Counted from the first letter of the stretch, positions 53,050-62,920 are shown. The stretch: DNA of 64,000 nucleotides from Flavobacterium azizsancarii (GCF_027980145.1 NZ_JAMZNK010000021.1:1-64000); one strand, 5' to 3'. Made by a program: numbers and translations. The notes: generated by a model not told the origin, from the letters alone.

Positions 53050-54783
53050 TTATTGCGGCTGAGCGTCATTTGCAGCTGTAGCATATAATCCTACTAATGC
53101 TCCTGTAAAACCTCCTGCTACATTTGTTGACAGAATATCTCCGGAAACTGGCGCGCCTAAGTTTACAAAATCGCTGCCGTTTAGAGCATAACTAAACTCA
53201 TAACTGTCTCCTGCTGCTTTTACCTGAAGACGAATGTTTTTCTTAATATCAATTTTAGTACTTGCTAAAATTTTTGATTGTCCTTTTTCTGTTCTTTCCA
53301 ACAAGATATAGGTATCTTTTCCTTTTTTTGTTACACCAAAAACATAATTAAAATGCTCGTTTTGTAAACATACAATACCAGCTAAATATTTTTCAGATGC
53401 TGGTTTGTAATCAATTGTTGCTGAAAATGAAAAAGTATTGTGCTGTTGTCTGTAAAAAAGTGTCGATGTTGGTTTCAATTCTTTGATATTTACTTCAAAG
53501 GGTTTGATCTCCAATCCTTTTTTAGTTACTAAAGCAAAACTCTCACGCGGTCCTCTGAGTCCAATCCATCTATAATCTAACTTTTGAGCGGTAAAATTTT
53601 CGGTAAACGTAAAATTTCCGTTAGGGAAAAATCCATCTTTGCCGGTTTTATTTTCAATAACTCCTTTAGGCATTTTAATTTTTGGTTCCAAAGGAACTAA
53701 TCCGTTTTCAAACACCGGAAAAATGCCCGACCAGTCTACAGGCAGCATAAAAGTTTCGCGTCCTGTATTTACTCTGTCCTTATCATTTGGCCTAACACCT
53801 AAAAAAACTCCATAATACTTATTATCGGGACCTAATACTAAGTCTGCATGTCCGGCCCAGTCTACTTTATCAGCTCTGTCTTTAGGGAAATATCTTTGTG
53901 TAAGAATCGGGTTATTTGATGCGGGTTTAAAAGGCCCTTTGGGGCTATCACTCACAAAAACAACTTCACTATGGTTTCCTCCTGTACCACCCTCGGCACA
54001 CATTAAATAATAACGTCCGTCTTTTTTATACAAATGAGGTGCTTCAATCCATATTGGTTTTTTAGAAAGATCTACACCTCCATCCACTATAATTTTGTCA
54101 GTACCCGGAATTACTTTATCATTTTCAACATCATATTCCCAAACTTTGATTACACGATGGCCCTGATACAATTCTTTTCCTTTATCCGGAGCATCGTTAT
54201 GTACGACATACCCTTTTCCGTTATCATCAAAAAAAATGCAGGGATCTATTCCGTCAAAAGCTAACTTTATAGGGCTTCCCCAACCTTTTAGAGGATCTTT
54301 TGTTTTTACTATAATATTGCCCAGACCTCCTGAAAATGCTGTCACAATCATATAGAAAGTATCATTGTGCGGGTTATAAGTAATACCTGGGGCATATACA
54401 CCTTGACTGATACCGGTGTCATGTGGATTAAATTCTGAAACCTTATTTAATACCCCTCCAAGGTCAGTCCAATTTACTAAATCTTTAGAATGGAAAATGG
54501 GCACGCCCGGAAACATCGCAAATGACGAACATACCATATAATAATCATCTCCTTTTCTGGTTATTGCAGGATCAGGATAACATCCCTGTAGAATTGGAGA
54601 ATAAAATTCGTCCGGTTTTAATGGATTATTTCTATAAATGTTATCATTACCCTGGTAGATAACATTAGAGAAAACAGGAGTTTTTTTATTTTGTTTTTTT
54701 ATAAGAGTGTCATTTGCACCTATTATTTTGAAAGACAAGAGAAACAATAATGGAAATAAGAAAAATATTTTTTGCGGCTTCAT
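53050..54783 (-). CDS. GH43 beta-xylosidase/arabinofuranosidase with C-terminal beta-sandwich
   Basis: 577 residues: signal peptide (1-23), a linker, the GH43 propeller (about 60-370) and a GH43_C2-type beta-sandwich (about 385-577). Catalytic residues: base in GCYPDPAI (Asp71), modulator in FDGIDPCIFFDDNG and acid in PIWIEAPHLY. The propeller plus beta-sandwich layout is that of two-domain beta-xylosidases and arabinofuranosidases, in which the C-terminal domain closes the active-site pocket. It is the first enzyme gene after SusC/SusD, 207 bp away, with a hairpin in between that probably lowers its expression compared with SusC/SusD. Periplasmic by signal peptide. Xylose versus arabinose preference cannot be decided. 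Confidence 0.87.
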   Translation of the reverse strand: MKPQKIFFLFPLLFLLSFKIIGANDTLIKKQNKKTPVFSNVIYQGNDNIYRNNPLKPDEFYSPILQGCYPDPAITRKGDDYYMVCSSFAMFPGVPIFHSKDLVNWTDLGGVLNKVSEFNPHDTGISQGVYAPGITYNPHNDTFYMIVTAFSGGLGNIIVKTKDPLKGWGSPIKLAFDGIDPCIFFDDNGKGYVVHNDAPDKGKELYQGHRVIKVWEYDVENDKVIPGTDKIIVDGGVDLSKKPIWIEAPHLYKKDGRYYLMCAEGGTGGNHSEVVFVSDSPKGPFKPASNNPILTQRYFPKDRADKVDWAGHADLVLGPDNKYYGVFLGVRPNDKDRVNTGRETFMLPVDWSGIFPVFENGLVPLEPKIKMPKGVIENKTGKDGFFPNGNFTFTENFTAQKLDYRWIGLRGPRESFALVTKKGLEIKPFEVNIKELKPTSTLFYRQQHNTFSFSATIDYKPASEKYLAGIVCLQNEHFNYVFGVTKKGKDTYILLERTEKGQSKILASTKIDIKKNIRLQVKAAGDSYEFSYALNGSDFVNLGAPVSGDILSTNVAGGFTGALVGLYATAANDAQPQ

Positions 54784-54871
54784 TTGTAATTGTTCATTTA
54801 TTGTTAAAAATTCTGAAAAGCTAAAATGTAAGTTTAAGAGACCTGGATATTGTAACTGAATTCATAATTTA

Positions 54872-54898
54872 AAAGCCGAGGGAATTACCCCCCGGCTT
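54872..54898 (-). terminator. Hairpin after SusD, probable attenuator or mRNA-stabilising structure
   Basis: On the minus strand AAGCCG, a G-rich run, TAATT, CCC and CGGCTT form a GC-rich hairpin followed only by TTTTAAATTA, a weak T-run. It lies about 90-115 bp after the SusD stop and before the first enzyme gene. Partial termination here would give the usual excess of SusC/SusD transcript over enzyme transcript. Confidence 0.6.
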
Positions 54899-54989
54899 CT
54901 TACTAAAGCAAATTTATAAACCAACTCACAGAAGTTATTCTGTAAAATCAACACTTACAATTGCGGTAAAATTTACTCTAGCATTAATA

Positions 54990-56933
54990 TTAATAGCCTG
55001 GATTTTGGTAGGCGGCCTTATCTGCTTGCGACATTTCCATACCATCTAACTGGCCTTGCGGTATCGGACGCAAATAATGATGTGGTTCTATAGTTCTTGT
55101 AACTACCTGTGGTGTATGATCACCGTAATTTGAGCCTCCAATAGAGTAGGTTCCAGCAAGTTCGTTCCATTTTTGAGTTCTTACTAAATCATACCAACGA
55201 TAGCCTTCCCCGTAATATTCACGGGAACGTTCAGCTAAAATATAGTTAATATCAATGATAGCAGGAGTTGTACTTGTCAACAAGACACTATTATCGGCAC
55301 TTTTTGCTACTTTACCATTATTATCCCAGCGCCATTTCCCTGCACGGGATCTTATTACATTTACAAGATCTCTTGCTGTCATGGAACCAGTAGCCCCTTT
55401 TACTGCAGCTTCTGCGGCAACAAAATAAAGTTCTGAAAATTTAGCAACCGGAAATGGTCTGGTACTGCCGGAATTTGGCTGTCCTAATCCCCCGGCATTA
55501 TCAGTACGATATGGTCCTAATTTCCATAAACCCGGATATACTATTCGGTTAATTCCTAAGGGAGAGATTACATAATCAGCTCTGCCTGGTAAAACTCCGG
55601 CACCTACACCATTATCACCTGCTCCCGAAGGATATACAATCGGTGTACCTGGTTCGTTGTTCAGAAAAGTGATAATAGCGTCACCTGGTTTTACCGGTAA
55701 TCCATTTGCATTATACAATGTCGGAACATCGGTTAATCCAGTTCCGATCAAATTCCAGTTTCCATGGTAAACGGCCGCAAAGGTTCCATCATATCTTGAA
55801 TCATTTGTTTTATCAGCAAACGTTTTTGTAAAAACTTCAATTGGCGGTACCATTCTAACCCAGGGACGTCCCAAAAATTGATCAGCTGCACGCTGCACAG
55901 TAGAAACTGCAGCTCCGGCAGCATTTTTACTTCTTATTGCCGTATAATTAAATGTCCCCATCCAGCCTGCAAAATTATCAGGTGAACCTCCGCTGCCATA
56001 GGTAAGACTTGCGCCATTGTAATATTCACTTGCCTCCGTATGGTCTGCATAAAGCATTAATTCTTTATTACGGTCATTAGATCCTAAATTCACATCATAA
56101 TAGTATGGCAATAATGCATATGATCCAGGATTATTTATACCCTCTAAGGCTAAATTATAAGCCTGTTGAAAATACCACTGTGCATTGTGACCATCTGGAT
56201 CTGTTCTTGGCGTATCGGGATATGTTGGAATACTATTTGGGTTTTCCAACCACCATGCATATGTCAGGTAAGCTTTTGACAAGATTAAACGAGCTAAAGT
56301 TTTAGTTGCAGTACCAGTTAATCTGGGAGCATCAGGTAGTTCATTCACAGCTGATACTAAATCAGGAAAAATAGCCTTAGTATACACCTCTGTTACTGTA
56401 TTGCGTTTTGAAGATCTCGATGGCTTGCTGTTAAATTTTAGTTCACCCGTTCCTAAATCTAAAGGCACACCTCCAAATGTCTGTACAAGTAAGAAATAAT
56501 CAAAGGCTCTAAAAAACTTTGACTCAGCAATTAAGCTGCTTGCAACCCCTACAGCCGCACCATTTTCTATAATTCCGCTAGCCGTATTGATATCATTGTA
56601 TGAATTATTCCACACTACATCAGCTCGGCTCGAAGTAGGATTAATAACTCCTACTCCTGATAAATCATGATCTTTAAAATTTCCATCTGCCTGCTGTCCG
56701 TAAGTAGCTTCATCTGTACCGGTTTCAACAGAATTATAATAATAAGCTTGTCCATATATCCATCTCAAATGGGCATAATGCGAGGTTAATCCCTGTATTA
56801 CTCCTTGCTCCGTCTTAAAATAGCCAGGCTCATAAAAATCATGTGGTTTTTCTTCTAAAATATCTGAACAGCCTGCTAAGGAGAACAAAACTGCTGATCC
56901 TATAATTAAATTTTTAAAAATATATCGTTTCAT
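54990..56933 (-). CDS. SusD-like outer-membrane glycan-binding lipoprotein
   Basis: 647 residues, longer than the other SusD in the window (498). The lipoprotein signal ends LFSLAGC (Cys22), followed by SDILEEKPHDFYEPGYFKTEQG, the usual SusD entry motif. Family helices are visible (LIAESKFFRAFDYFLLVQTFGGVPLDLG, and near the end INYILAERSREYYGEGYRWYDLVRTQKW), and the protein ends YQNPGY. It lies 12 bp after SusC. It should be the lid of the xylan-oligosaccharide importer and contribute to substrate recognition. The extra length is in the middle (about 240-480), where loops contact the glycan, and may reflect a large, branched substrate. Confidence 0.92.
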   Translation of the reverse strand: MKRYIFKNLIIGSAVLFSLAGCSDILEEKPHDFYEPGYFKTEQGVIQGLTSHYAHLRWIYGQAYYYNSVETGTDEATYGQQADGNFKDHDLSGVGVINPTSSRADVVWNNSYNDINTASGIIENGAAVGVASSLIAESKFFRAFDYFLLVQTFGGVPLDLGTGELKFNSKPSRSSKRNTVTEVYTKAIFPDLVSAVNELPDAPRLTGTATKTLARLILSKAYLTYAWWLENPNSIPTYPDTPRTDPDGHNAQWYFQQAYNLALEGINNPGSYALLPYYYDVNLGSNDRNKELMLYADHTEASEYYNGASLTYGSGGSPDNFAGWMGTFNYTAIRSKNAAGAAVSTVQRAADQFLGRPWVRMVPPIEVFTKTFADKTNDSRYDGTFAAVYHGNWNLIGTGLTDVPTLYNANGLPVKPGDAIITFLNNEPGTPIVYPSGAGDNGVGAGVLPGRADYVISPLGINRIVYPGLWKLGPYRTDNAGGLGQPNSGSTRPFPVAKFSELYFVAAEAAVKGATGSMTARDLVNVIRSRAGKWRWDNNGKVAKSADNSVLLTSTTPAIIDINYILAERSREYYGEGYRWYDLVRTQKWNELAGTYSIGGSNYGDHTPQVVTRTIEPHHYLRPIPQGQLDGMEMSQADKAAYQNPGY

Positions 56934-56945
56934 GTTTCTTCTTGA

Positions 56946-59900
56946 TTAAAATATTAAATTAAGTCCGAATAAATAATTTCTCGTGGTAGGTGTATTTGTA
57001 CCAATGACCAGGAATCTACGTTGATAAGAAGCTACAGCCTGATTTTCATCTCCGTATGAATTTGTTTCCGGATCCATTCCTGACTGTTTATGATAAGGAG
57101 AGAAGAGAACAAAAGGGTTTTGTGCCGTAAAATAAAGTCTCAACTTTTCAATTCCTAAATTCCTCATAAACTCCTGATCTAATGTGTATCCCAGAGTTAA
57201 TGCTCTTATTTTCACATACGAAGCATCAAAATAACCCATTGTTGACATATATTTTGGATTATCACCACTTCTGATACCTCTTGGATTTGGGTATTCAGCA
57301 TCTCTATTATCTGGTGTCCAATAGTCCACATCTACGTTACTTCTTCTTCCGTTAAGTAAATTAAGGTAACCAGCTCCTCCATAAAGGGTGCTTACTAATA
57401 CCCCACCGCTTTTAAAGGCTCCAACAGCTGAAAAATCAAAACCTTTATACGTTAGATTTGTATTAAATCCTCCTTGAAAATCAGGATCAGTATCAATGAT
57501 TTGTCTATCACTTGCATTAATTGCACGTGTTGGCGATCCATCGGCATTATAATCTCCTGTATATTTAACTTTTATTGATCCTACTACTGTTCCCTGCTGG
57601 TTTATACCAGTTGGTCCAGGCTCCAGGATAGACATATATGGATCACCCTCCTGCCAGATACCTACTTTTTGATAATCATAAATAGAATTTATATTATGCC
57701 CTACAAACCAAGAGTTGCTCTCATCTCTTTGAGATCCCGAAGCAAGTGCAACGAGTTTATTCTTATTGGAATATAAGTTAAATCCAACTGACCAGCTCAA
57801 TCCTTTTGGATTATCCAAAATGACCCCGTTTAAAGATATTTCGTAACCTTTGTTTTCAGTTTCTCCAACGTTTGCAACGTACCCACTAACACCAGATGTT
57901 GCTGGCAAACCTACTCTTTGCAGCAAATCTTTTGTATGTGTCTTATAATATTCAACTGTACCAGACAGGCGATTATTAAAAAATCCAAAATCTATTCCAT
58001 AATTCCAAGTGGTAGAAAATTCCCATCCTAAATCCGGATTTGGCAATTCTGTAACATATACACCTGTAGAGTTTGTAGTTCCAAAATTATATGGCCTTGT
58101 GCTTAAAGCTCCCAAAGTAGCATATGGATTAACAGCCTGGTTAGAAGTTTCTCCGTAACCTGCACGCAATTTTAGTAAATTAACCCAAGATAGTTTTTTC
58201 ATAAAAGACTCATTTGAAATAGTCCATCCTGCAGAAACAGCCGGATATGTTACCCATTTATTTCCTTCGGATAATCTTGATGAACCGTCTGAACGAATTG
58301 TTCCGGAAATAAAATATTTATTATCATATGAATACATTGCCCTTGCCATATAAGAACTTAATCCCCACTGTGTATAATCCTGATTTTCAGGTTTTATAAC
58401 TGCTTCTTCTTCGCTCTGTCCTAAATTGTAAAACTGAAATGCATCAGAAGTAATTCCGTTTCTTGATATCTGGGAGGTATTTCCTGTATATTGCTCATTG
58501 GAATATAATCCTACAAAATTAACAGTGTGTTTTTGGGCAAAAGTTTTATCATAGGTTATCAGGTTCTCAATAAGCCACTGCGTTGATAAAGTATTGCTGA
58601 TAGAGGCATTTGATATTGTAGTAGCATTTACATCAAATACACCCTGTCCCTTATAATAACCACTATTAGACAATCGTAAATTTAACCCCGTGTTCATACG
58701 ATATTTTAAACCTTCCACTCCTGGTATTTTTACCTCAGCAAAAATATTATTATAAGAACTAAAAGCTCTTGTTTGATTAACGTACGATTCTCCAAGATTT
58801 TTAATAGATTCCCTTGTATAAACCCATTGATCGTCTGCGGCCATCCTTACTGTCCTTTTCAAGGATCCATCTGCATTATACGGATTTGCCAGGGGAGAAG
58901 TTCCCAATATATTACCTGTACCAATATTATCCCCATTAGTAACAGCATAATTACTATTAGTATTGAATCCCATACGAAAAGATGATCCGAACTGCTGGTC
59001 TAAACCCGCTCTAAGGGTAAAACGTTCATAACTCTGACCTGGTAAAACAGACTCCTCTTTATAATATCCTAAACCCGCGTTATACGCACCACGTTCTGTA
59101 CCTCCTGTAACACTTATATCGTGACTAATCATTTCACCAGCTCCATAAAGTGAATCCTGCCAGTCTGTATTGGTTCCTCTGGATTCATCAACACCGTCTG
59201 TATATAAACCAGTATAATCACGAAGTGCTGCAAACTTAGCTCCATTCATCATATCATATTTACCAAAAACCTGCTTAATACCGCTAAACCCATTATAATT
59301 AAATGTAGCTTTTTGGTTTTTACGTCCCTTATTACTTGTAATTAGCACTACTCCGTTTGCACCACGCGAACCATAGATAGCAGTTGCAGAAGCATCTTTT
59401 AAGATATCAACTGATTTGATATCAACAGGATTTATATCTCCTATGGAACCTGCAAATGGAACTCCATCAAGAACAATTAAAGGGTCATTACTCCCTGTTA
59501 AAGATCTTGTTCCGCGTATACGGATCTGCATTGAAGCTCCAGGTTTTGTAGAAGTCTGCGTTAATTCTACACCAGGAAGTCTTCCTTGTAATGCCTGAGT
59601 AATATTACCAGCTGGCACTTCACTTAATTGTTTTCCTCCAATAGAAGCTACTGAACCTGTTACTGCCTCTTTCACCTGAGTTCCGTATCCAATAACAACA
59701 ACCTCTTTTAAAACACTTGAATCCTCTTCAAGTTTTACATTAATCTGGGTCTGTCCATTAACAGCAACTTCTTTGCTCTTCAGACCTATAAAACTAAAAA
59801 CAAGTATTCCATTTGAAGGAACATTAATAGTATAAGTACCGTCAAAACCGGTACTTACTCCATTTTTTGTACCTTTTAAATTAACATTTGCTCCAGGAAT

Positions 59901-60035
59901 TGGACCGCCTGCATCCGATATTGTCCCTGTGACTTTTGTCTGAGCACTCGATTGGAGCGACAGCATAAACATTAAGATCAAAAAACAAAAGCATTTTAGA
60001 TGCTTCGATTTACTTGTAACAAAAAAGTTAGTCAT
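56946..60035 (-). CDS. SusC-like TonB-dependent transporter of the main xylan operon
   Basis: 1029 residues: signal peptide (about 1-31, ending QSSAQ), carboxypeptidase-regulatory-like domain (about 33-110), plug (about 118-240) and barrel. SusC hallmarks: DPLIVLDGVPF, VKSVDILKDASATAIYGSRGANGVVLITSNKG and a C-terminal LFGLNLIF strand. It imports oligosaccharides with the SusD partner encoded 12 bp downstream. It is the first gene of the long minus-strand run that carries the xylan-degrading enzymes, so decorated xylo-oligosaccharides are the likely cargo. The promoter carries the operator-like palindrome found before the GH95 operon, with further copies of the motif upstream. The gene is not preceded by a regulator gene. 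Confidence 0.93.
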   Translation of the reverse strand: MTNFFVTSKSKHLKCFCFLILMFMLSLQSSAQTKVTGTISDAGGPIPGANVNLKGTKNGVSTGFDGTYTINVPSNGILVFSFIGLKSKEVAVNGQTQINVKLEEDSSVLKEVVVIGYGTQVKEAVTGSVASIGGKQLSEVPAGNITQALQGRLPGVELTQTSTKPGASMQIRIRGTRSLTGSNDPLIVLDGVPFAGSIGDINPVDIKSVDILKDASATAIYGSRGANGVVLITSNKGRKNQKATFNYNGFSGIKQVFGKYDMMNGAKFAALRDYTGLYTDGVDESRGTNTDWQDSLYGAGEMISHDISVTGGTERGAYNAGLGYYKEESVLPGQSYERFTLRAGLDQQFGSSFRMGFNTNSNYAVTNGDNIGTGNILGTSPLANPYNADGSLKRTVRMAADDQWVYTRESIKNLGESYVNQTRAFSSYNNIFAEVKIPGVEGLKYRMNTGLNLRLSNSGYYKGQGVFDVNATTISNASISNTLSTQWLIENLITYDKTFAQKHTVNFVGLYSNEQYTGNTSQISRNGITSDAFQFYNLGQSEEEAVIKPENQDYTQWGLSSYMARAMYSYDNKYFISGTIRSDGSSRLSEGNKWVTYPAVSAGWTISNESFMKKLSWVNLLKLRAGYGETSNQAVNPYATLGALSTRPYNFGTTNSTGVYVTELPNPDLGWEFSTTWNYGIDFGFFNNRLSGTVEYYKTHTKDLLQRVGLPATSGVSGYVANVGETENKGYEISLNGVILDNPKGLSWSVGFNLYSNKNKLVALASGSQRDESNSWFVGHNINSIYDYQKVGIWQEGDPYMSILEPGPTGINQQGTVVGSIKVKYTGDYNADGSPTRAINASDRQIIDTDPDFQGGFNTNLTYKGFDFSAVGAFKSGGVLVSTLYGGAGYLNLLNGRRSNVDVDYWTPDNRDAEYPNPRGIRSGDNPKYMSTMGYFDASYVKIRALTLGYTLDQEFMRNLGIEKLRLYFTAQNPFVLFSPYHKQSGMDPETNSYGDENQAVASYQRRFLVIGTNTPTTRNYLFGLNLIF

Positions 60036-60093
60036 AAAAAATTGATTTAGATAGTTAAAATTCTTTTTGGTTAGTTAATAAGTGTATTTATAA

Positions 60094-60122
60094 CAAATAT
60101 AAAAAAAACAATCAATACACAA
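60094..60122 (-). promoter_or_regulatory. Promoter of the main xylan SusC/SusD operon (Bacteroidota type)
   Basis: On the minus strand TATATTTG (60101-60094) is the -7 box and TTG (60122-60120) the -33 element, with an 18-bp spacer. The 54 bp at 60080-60133 align without gaps to 9754-9807 before GH95, with 44 identical positions. Confidence 0.68.
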
Positions 60123-60131
60123 TCGGTTGTT
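60118..60131. promoter_or_regulatory. Main operator-like near-palindrome CACAATCGGTTGTT
   Basis: It shares the exact 14-mer ACAATCGGTTGTTT with the site at 9793-9806 and overlaps the -33 TTG in the same way. Central CG and dyad symmetry suggest a LacI-family repressor that responds to a xylan-derived sugar. Confidence 0.6.
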
Positions 60132-60363
60132 TATGTTTTTATTTGCGATTTAATAAAAAAAATAGACAATAAAAAACATTCTACTTATTTATATTGCCAA
60201 TAAAATAAATTATTAATAACCAAATAAGTTGTTTTGAACTAAAATTTAAAAAGTTAAAGAAGTTACTTGCTATTTATTAAAAAAATCATAAAAGAGCACA
60301 AAGCCCATTATTTTTAGAATAATTGTCATTATTGAAATATAAGTATTGTTAAAAAAGAAAAAT

Positions 60364-60375
60364 ACAACTGGTTGC
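60364..60375. promoter_or_regulatory. Degenerate operator-like site ACAACTGGTTGC
   Basis: A CAAC/GTTG dyad with TG at the centre, 245 bp upstream of the main operator. Weaker than the other two sites and possibly fortuitous. Confidence 0.35.
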
Positions 60376-60435
60376 TTTATAAATTATCTAACATAAAAGC
60401 GACTTTGGTAAAAAAAACGGAAATTAAACCAAGCA

Positions 60436-60449
60436 AGCAATCGGTTGTT
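60436..60449. promoter_or_regulatory. Distal operator-like near-palindrome AGCAATCGGTTGTT
   Basis: CAATCGGTTGTTT (60438-60450) is identical to the main operators over 13 bases. It lies 318 bp upstream of the main site and directly downstream of the transaldolase terminator, so it may be an auxiliary site for looping rather than a promoter block. Confidence 0.5.
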
Positions 60450-60463
60450 TCTAAAGTAAAAAA

Positions 60464-60498
60464 AAGTCTCCTTTCAAAATTGTATTGAAAAGAGACTT
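60464..60498 (-). terminator. Rho-independent terminator of the transaldolase gene
   Basis: On the minus strand AAGTCTCTTTTCAA and TTGAAAGGAGACTT form a 14-bp stem with one mismatch and a 7-nt loop, followed by a run of about nine T residues. It is 53 bp after the stop codon and insulates transaldolase from the xylan operon. Confidence 0.9.
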
Positions 60499-60550
60499 GC
60501 TTATTATAATATTCCCTAAAAAAAAATTATACCGTGCTCATGTTAAAAAC

Positions 60551-61207
60551 TTACAACTTCATCTTTTTAGCGTCTTCTATAAATTGGTTCAAGCCAATGT
60601 CTGTCAAAGGATGCTTTAACAGTCCTTTTATCGCCGAAAGTGGCCCTGTCATTACATCTGAGCCTACTTTTGCACAGTTTACAATATGCATCGTATGCCT
60701 TATCGAGGCTGAAAGTATTTGTGTCTGATAATCATAGTTATCATAAATTTCCCTGATTTCAGCAATTAAGTGCATGCCGTCTGTCGAAATATCATCGAGT
60801 CTTCCCAGAAAAGGCGAAACATAAGTGGCGCCTGCTTTTGCAGCCAATAAAGCTTGTCCTGCCGAAAATACTAAAGTAACATTGGTCCTGATGCCTTTGG
60901 AAGAAAAATATTTACAGGCTTTTACACCGTCTGCGATCATAGGTAATTTGACTACTATTTGCGGATGCAAAGCAGCAAGTTCCTCACCTTCTCTAATCAT
61001 TCCTTCAAAATCTATCGAAATTACTTCTGCTGAAACATCACCATCGACAATAGTACAAATGTCTAAATAATGTTTTAAAATATTATCTTTTCCGGTAATG
61101 CCCTCTTTGGCCATTAAGGACGGATTTGTAGTAACACCATCCAGGACACCTAAGGCTTGTGCTTCTTTAATATCTTCTAAATTAGCGGTATCAATAAAAA
61201 ATTTCAT
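60551..61207 (-). CDS. tal: Transaldolase (small TalC/fructose-6-phosphate aldolase-like type)
   Basis: 218 residues, the size of the short transaldolase/FSA group. Motifs: [13 protein letters not shown] at the N-terminus, [13 protein letters not shown], the Schiff-base lysine in IVVKLPM (Lys87), [31 protein letters not shown] and ILSASIRH. It is cytoplasmic, without a signal peptide. In the non-oxidative pentose phosphate pathway it transfers dihydroxyacetone units, which lets xylulose-5-phosphate carbon enter glycolysis. It lies downstream of xylulokinase and xylose isomerase, separated from xylA by 383 bp with a palindrome, and has its own strong terminator. Transaldolase versus aldolase activity is uncertain, but the context favours transaldolase. 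Confidence 0.88.
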   Translation of the reverse strand: MKFFIDTANLEDIKEAQALGVLDGVTTNPSLMAKEGITGKDNILKHYLDICTIVDGDVSAEVISIDFEGMIREGEELAALHPQIVVKLPMIADGVKACKYFSSKGIRTNVTLVFSAGQALLAAKAGATYVSPFLGRLDDISTDGMHLIAEIREIYDNYDYQTQILSASIRHTMHIVNCAKVGSDVMTGPLSAIKGLLKHPLTDIGLNQFIEDAKKMKL

Positions 61208-61590
61208 AGTTTTTTGTGGTTAAATTTTTGGTTAGTAGTAAAATGTAGTAAGCAAAAATGTGTATCTCGATTTTATTCTTCAAAAAACATTAATAAAATA
61301 ACCTCATTAATTATTTTATTAAAATGGTTTCTTTTAAAGTTCTGAATTAAAAAACAGTAACTAACCTTAATCTATTTCAGAATCCATATCTTTAAAATTT
61401 AACCATAATCTTAATACACATTCGCATAATTTTCATCTCAAAAAAAATATCGTTATTGAAAAAGCCTTAAAAGGATTAACTTTTATAGCTATCATATTAA
61501 GATAATAATTCCTTAGTGATTTTTTTTATTACTCTATTTTTTTTAATGATACCTAACAGGTTTTTAAAACCTGTTAGGTCTTTCAATGTC
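61208..61590. other. Intergenic region between xylA and transaldolase (383 bp)
   Basis: AT-rich, with no gene. It contains the perfect palindrome at 61551-61579 just after xylA. The rest should carry the transaldolase promoter, but I found no clear TAnnTTTG box. Confidence 0.5.
61551..61579. repeat. Perfect 14-bp inverted repeat after xylA
   Basis: ACCTAACAGGTTTT and AAAACCTGTTAGGT are separated by one base, 12 bp after the xylA stop. There is no T-run on the minus strand after the hairpin, so it is not a classical terminator. I recall similar palindromes dispersed in Flavobacterium genomes. It may stabilise the 3' end of the xylBA transcript or be a mobile miniature repeat. Confidence 0.75.
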
Positions 61591-62916
61591 TTAAATATAT
61601 TGATTGATAATATTTTCAAACAATTCCTGTTTTCCGCTTTGAAGATTCAATTCTCCATTATCATGTGCGATCGCATATAAATCTTTCAAATTCAATTTTC
61701 CGTCAGCAAAATCTTTTCCTTTTCCGGAATCAAATGAACTGTATCTTTCTTTTCTTAATTTTTCATACGGAGAAGAAGTAATAATTTTATCAGCCGTTAA
61801 TAAAGCTCTTGCAAAAGTATCAGCCCCGCCAATGTGCGCATGGAAAACATCTTCAAGATCAGTCGAATTTCTTCTGATTTTTGCATCGAAGTTCACTCCC
61901 CCGCCTTGTAATCCCCCGGCTTTCAGGAATACCAACATCGCTTCTGTCGTTTCCTGAATGTTGTTTGGAAACTGGTCTGTATCCCAGCCATTTTGGTAAT
62001 CTCCTCTATTGGCATCAATGCTACCTAACATTCCTGCTTTTGCAGCCACTTCAAGTTCATGCTGAAAAGTATGCTGTGCCAATGTCGCATGGTTGACTTC
62101 GATATTGATTTTAAAATCTTTGTCTAAACCATATTCTTTCAAAAAACCAATTGCGGTAGCCGAGTCAAAATCGTATTGGTGTTTTGATGGCTCCATAGGT
62201 TTTGGCTCGATAAAGAAAGTTCCTTTAAAACCTTGCGATCTTGCATAATCTCTTGACATCGCCAGGAATTGCGCCATATGGTCCAGTTCTCTACCCATAT
62301 CTGTATTCAATAATGACATATAACCTTCACGTCCGCCCCAGAATACATAATTTTCTCCGTCTAAAGCAATTGTTGCGTCAAGCGCCAGTTTTACTTGTCC
62401 TCCGGCTCTTGCCAACACATTAAAATCAGGATTTGTCGCAGCTCCGTTCATGAATCTTGGATTCGAAAAACAGTTCGACGTTCCCCAAAGCAATTTTATT
62501 CCTGATGCTGCTTTTTTCTCTTTAAGATATTCTGTAATCGTTGTTAAACGTCTTTCAGATTCTGCAAAAGTTGGCCCTTCAGCCACTAAATCATAATCGT
62601 GAAAACAGAAATAATCAAATCCCATTTTACTGATGAATTCAAACGCTGCATCGGCTTTGTCTTTTGCTGCCTGAATAGGATCTGAAGATTGGTCCCAGGC
62701 AAAATTTTGTGTTCCCGGGCCAAACGGATCGCTTCCCTGTCCGCAGAACGTATGCCAGTACGCAATGGCAAATCTAAAGTGCTCGCGCATTGTTTTTCCC
62801 GCTACAACCTGATCCGGATTGTAATATTTAAATGCCAACGGATTATCAGAATCCTTTCCTTCAAATTTAATTTGACCAATACCTTTATAGTATTCTTTAT
62901 TTCCTAAAACTACCAT
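61591..62916 (-). CDS. xylA: Xylose isomerase
   Basis: 441 residues, the normal length of the long class II xylose isomerases. It converts D-xylose to D-xylulose in the cytoplasm. Conserved blocks: [25 protein letters not shown] with the catalytic histidine (His106), VFWGGREGY, and [15 protein letters not shown] with metal ligand Glu237 and Lys239. [18 protein letters not shown] and [20 protein letters not shown] complete the two-metal site. It starts 4 bp after the xylulokinase stop codon, so the two are one operon. It processes the xylose released by the enzymes encoded to its left. Confidence 0.96.
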   Translation of the reverse strand: MVVLGNKEYYKGIGQIKFEGKDSDNPLAFKYYNPDQVVAGKTMREHFRFAIAYWHTFCGQGSDPFGPGTQNFAWDQSSDPIQAAKDKADAAFEFISKMGFDYFCFHDYDLVAEGPTFAESERRLTTITEYLKEKKAASGIKLLWGTSNCFSNPRFMNGAATNPDFNVLARAGGQVKLALDATIALDGENYVFWGGREGYMSLLNTDMGRELDHMAQFLAMSRDYARSQGFKGTFFIEPKPMEPSKHQYDFDSATAIGFLKEYGLDKDFKINIEVNHATLAQHTFQHELEVAAKAGMLGSIDANRGDYQNGWDTDQFPNNIQETTEAMLVFLKAGGLQGGGVNFDAKIRRNSTDLEDVFHAHIGGADTFARALLTADKIITSSPYEKLRKERYSSFDSGKGKDFADGKLNLKDLYAIAHDNGELNLQSGKQELFENIINQYI

Positions 62917-62920
62917 TTCT

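Larger units (their letters stand above)
60036..60550. other. Regulatory region of the main xylan operon (515 bp)
   Basis: It holds, from the SusC gene outward, a leader of about 50 nt, the TATATTTG promoter, the main operator (60118-60131), a degenerate copy (60364-60375), a further strong copy (60436-60449) and the terminator of the transaldolase gene (60464-60498). No gene is visible. A third dyad about 320 bp from the main operator raises the possibility of DNA looping. Confidence 0.6.

Noticed and set aside
54909..54916. TAAATTTG box on the minus strand after SusD, as a promoter for the GH43 gene
   Set aside because: No TTG lies 17-23 bp upstream, and the hairpin at 54872-54898 would lie within its transcript.
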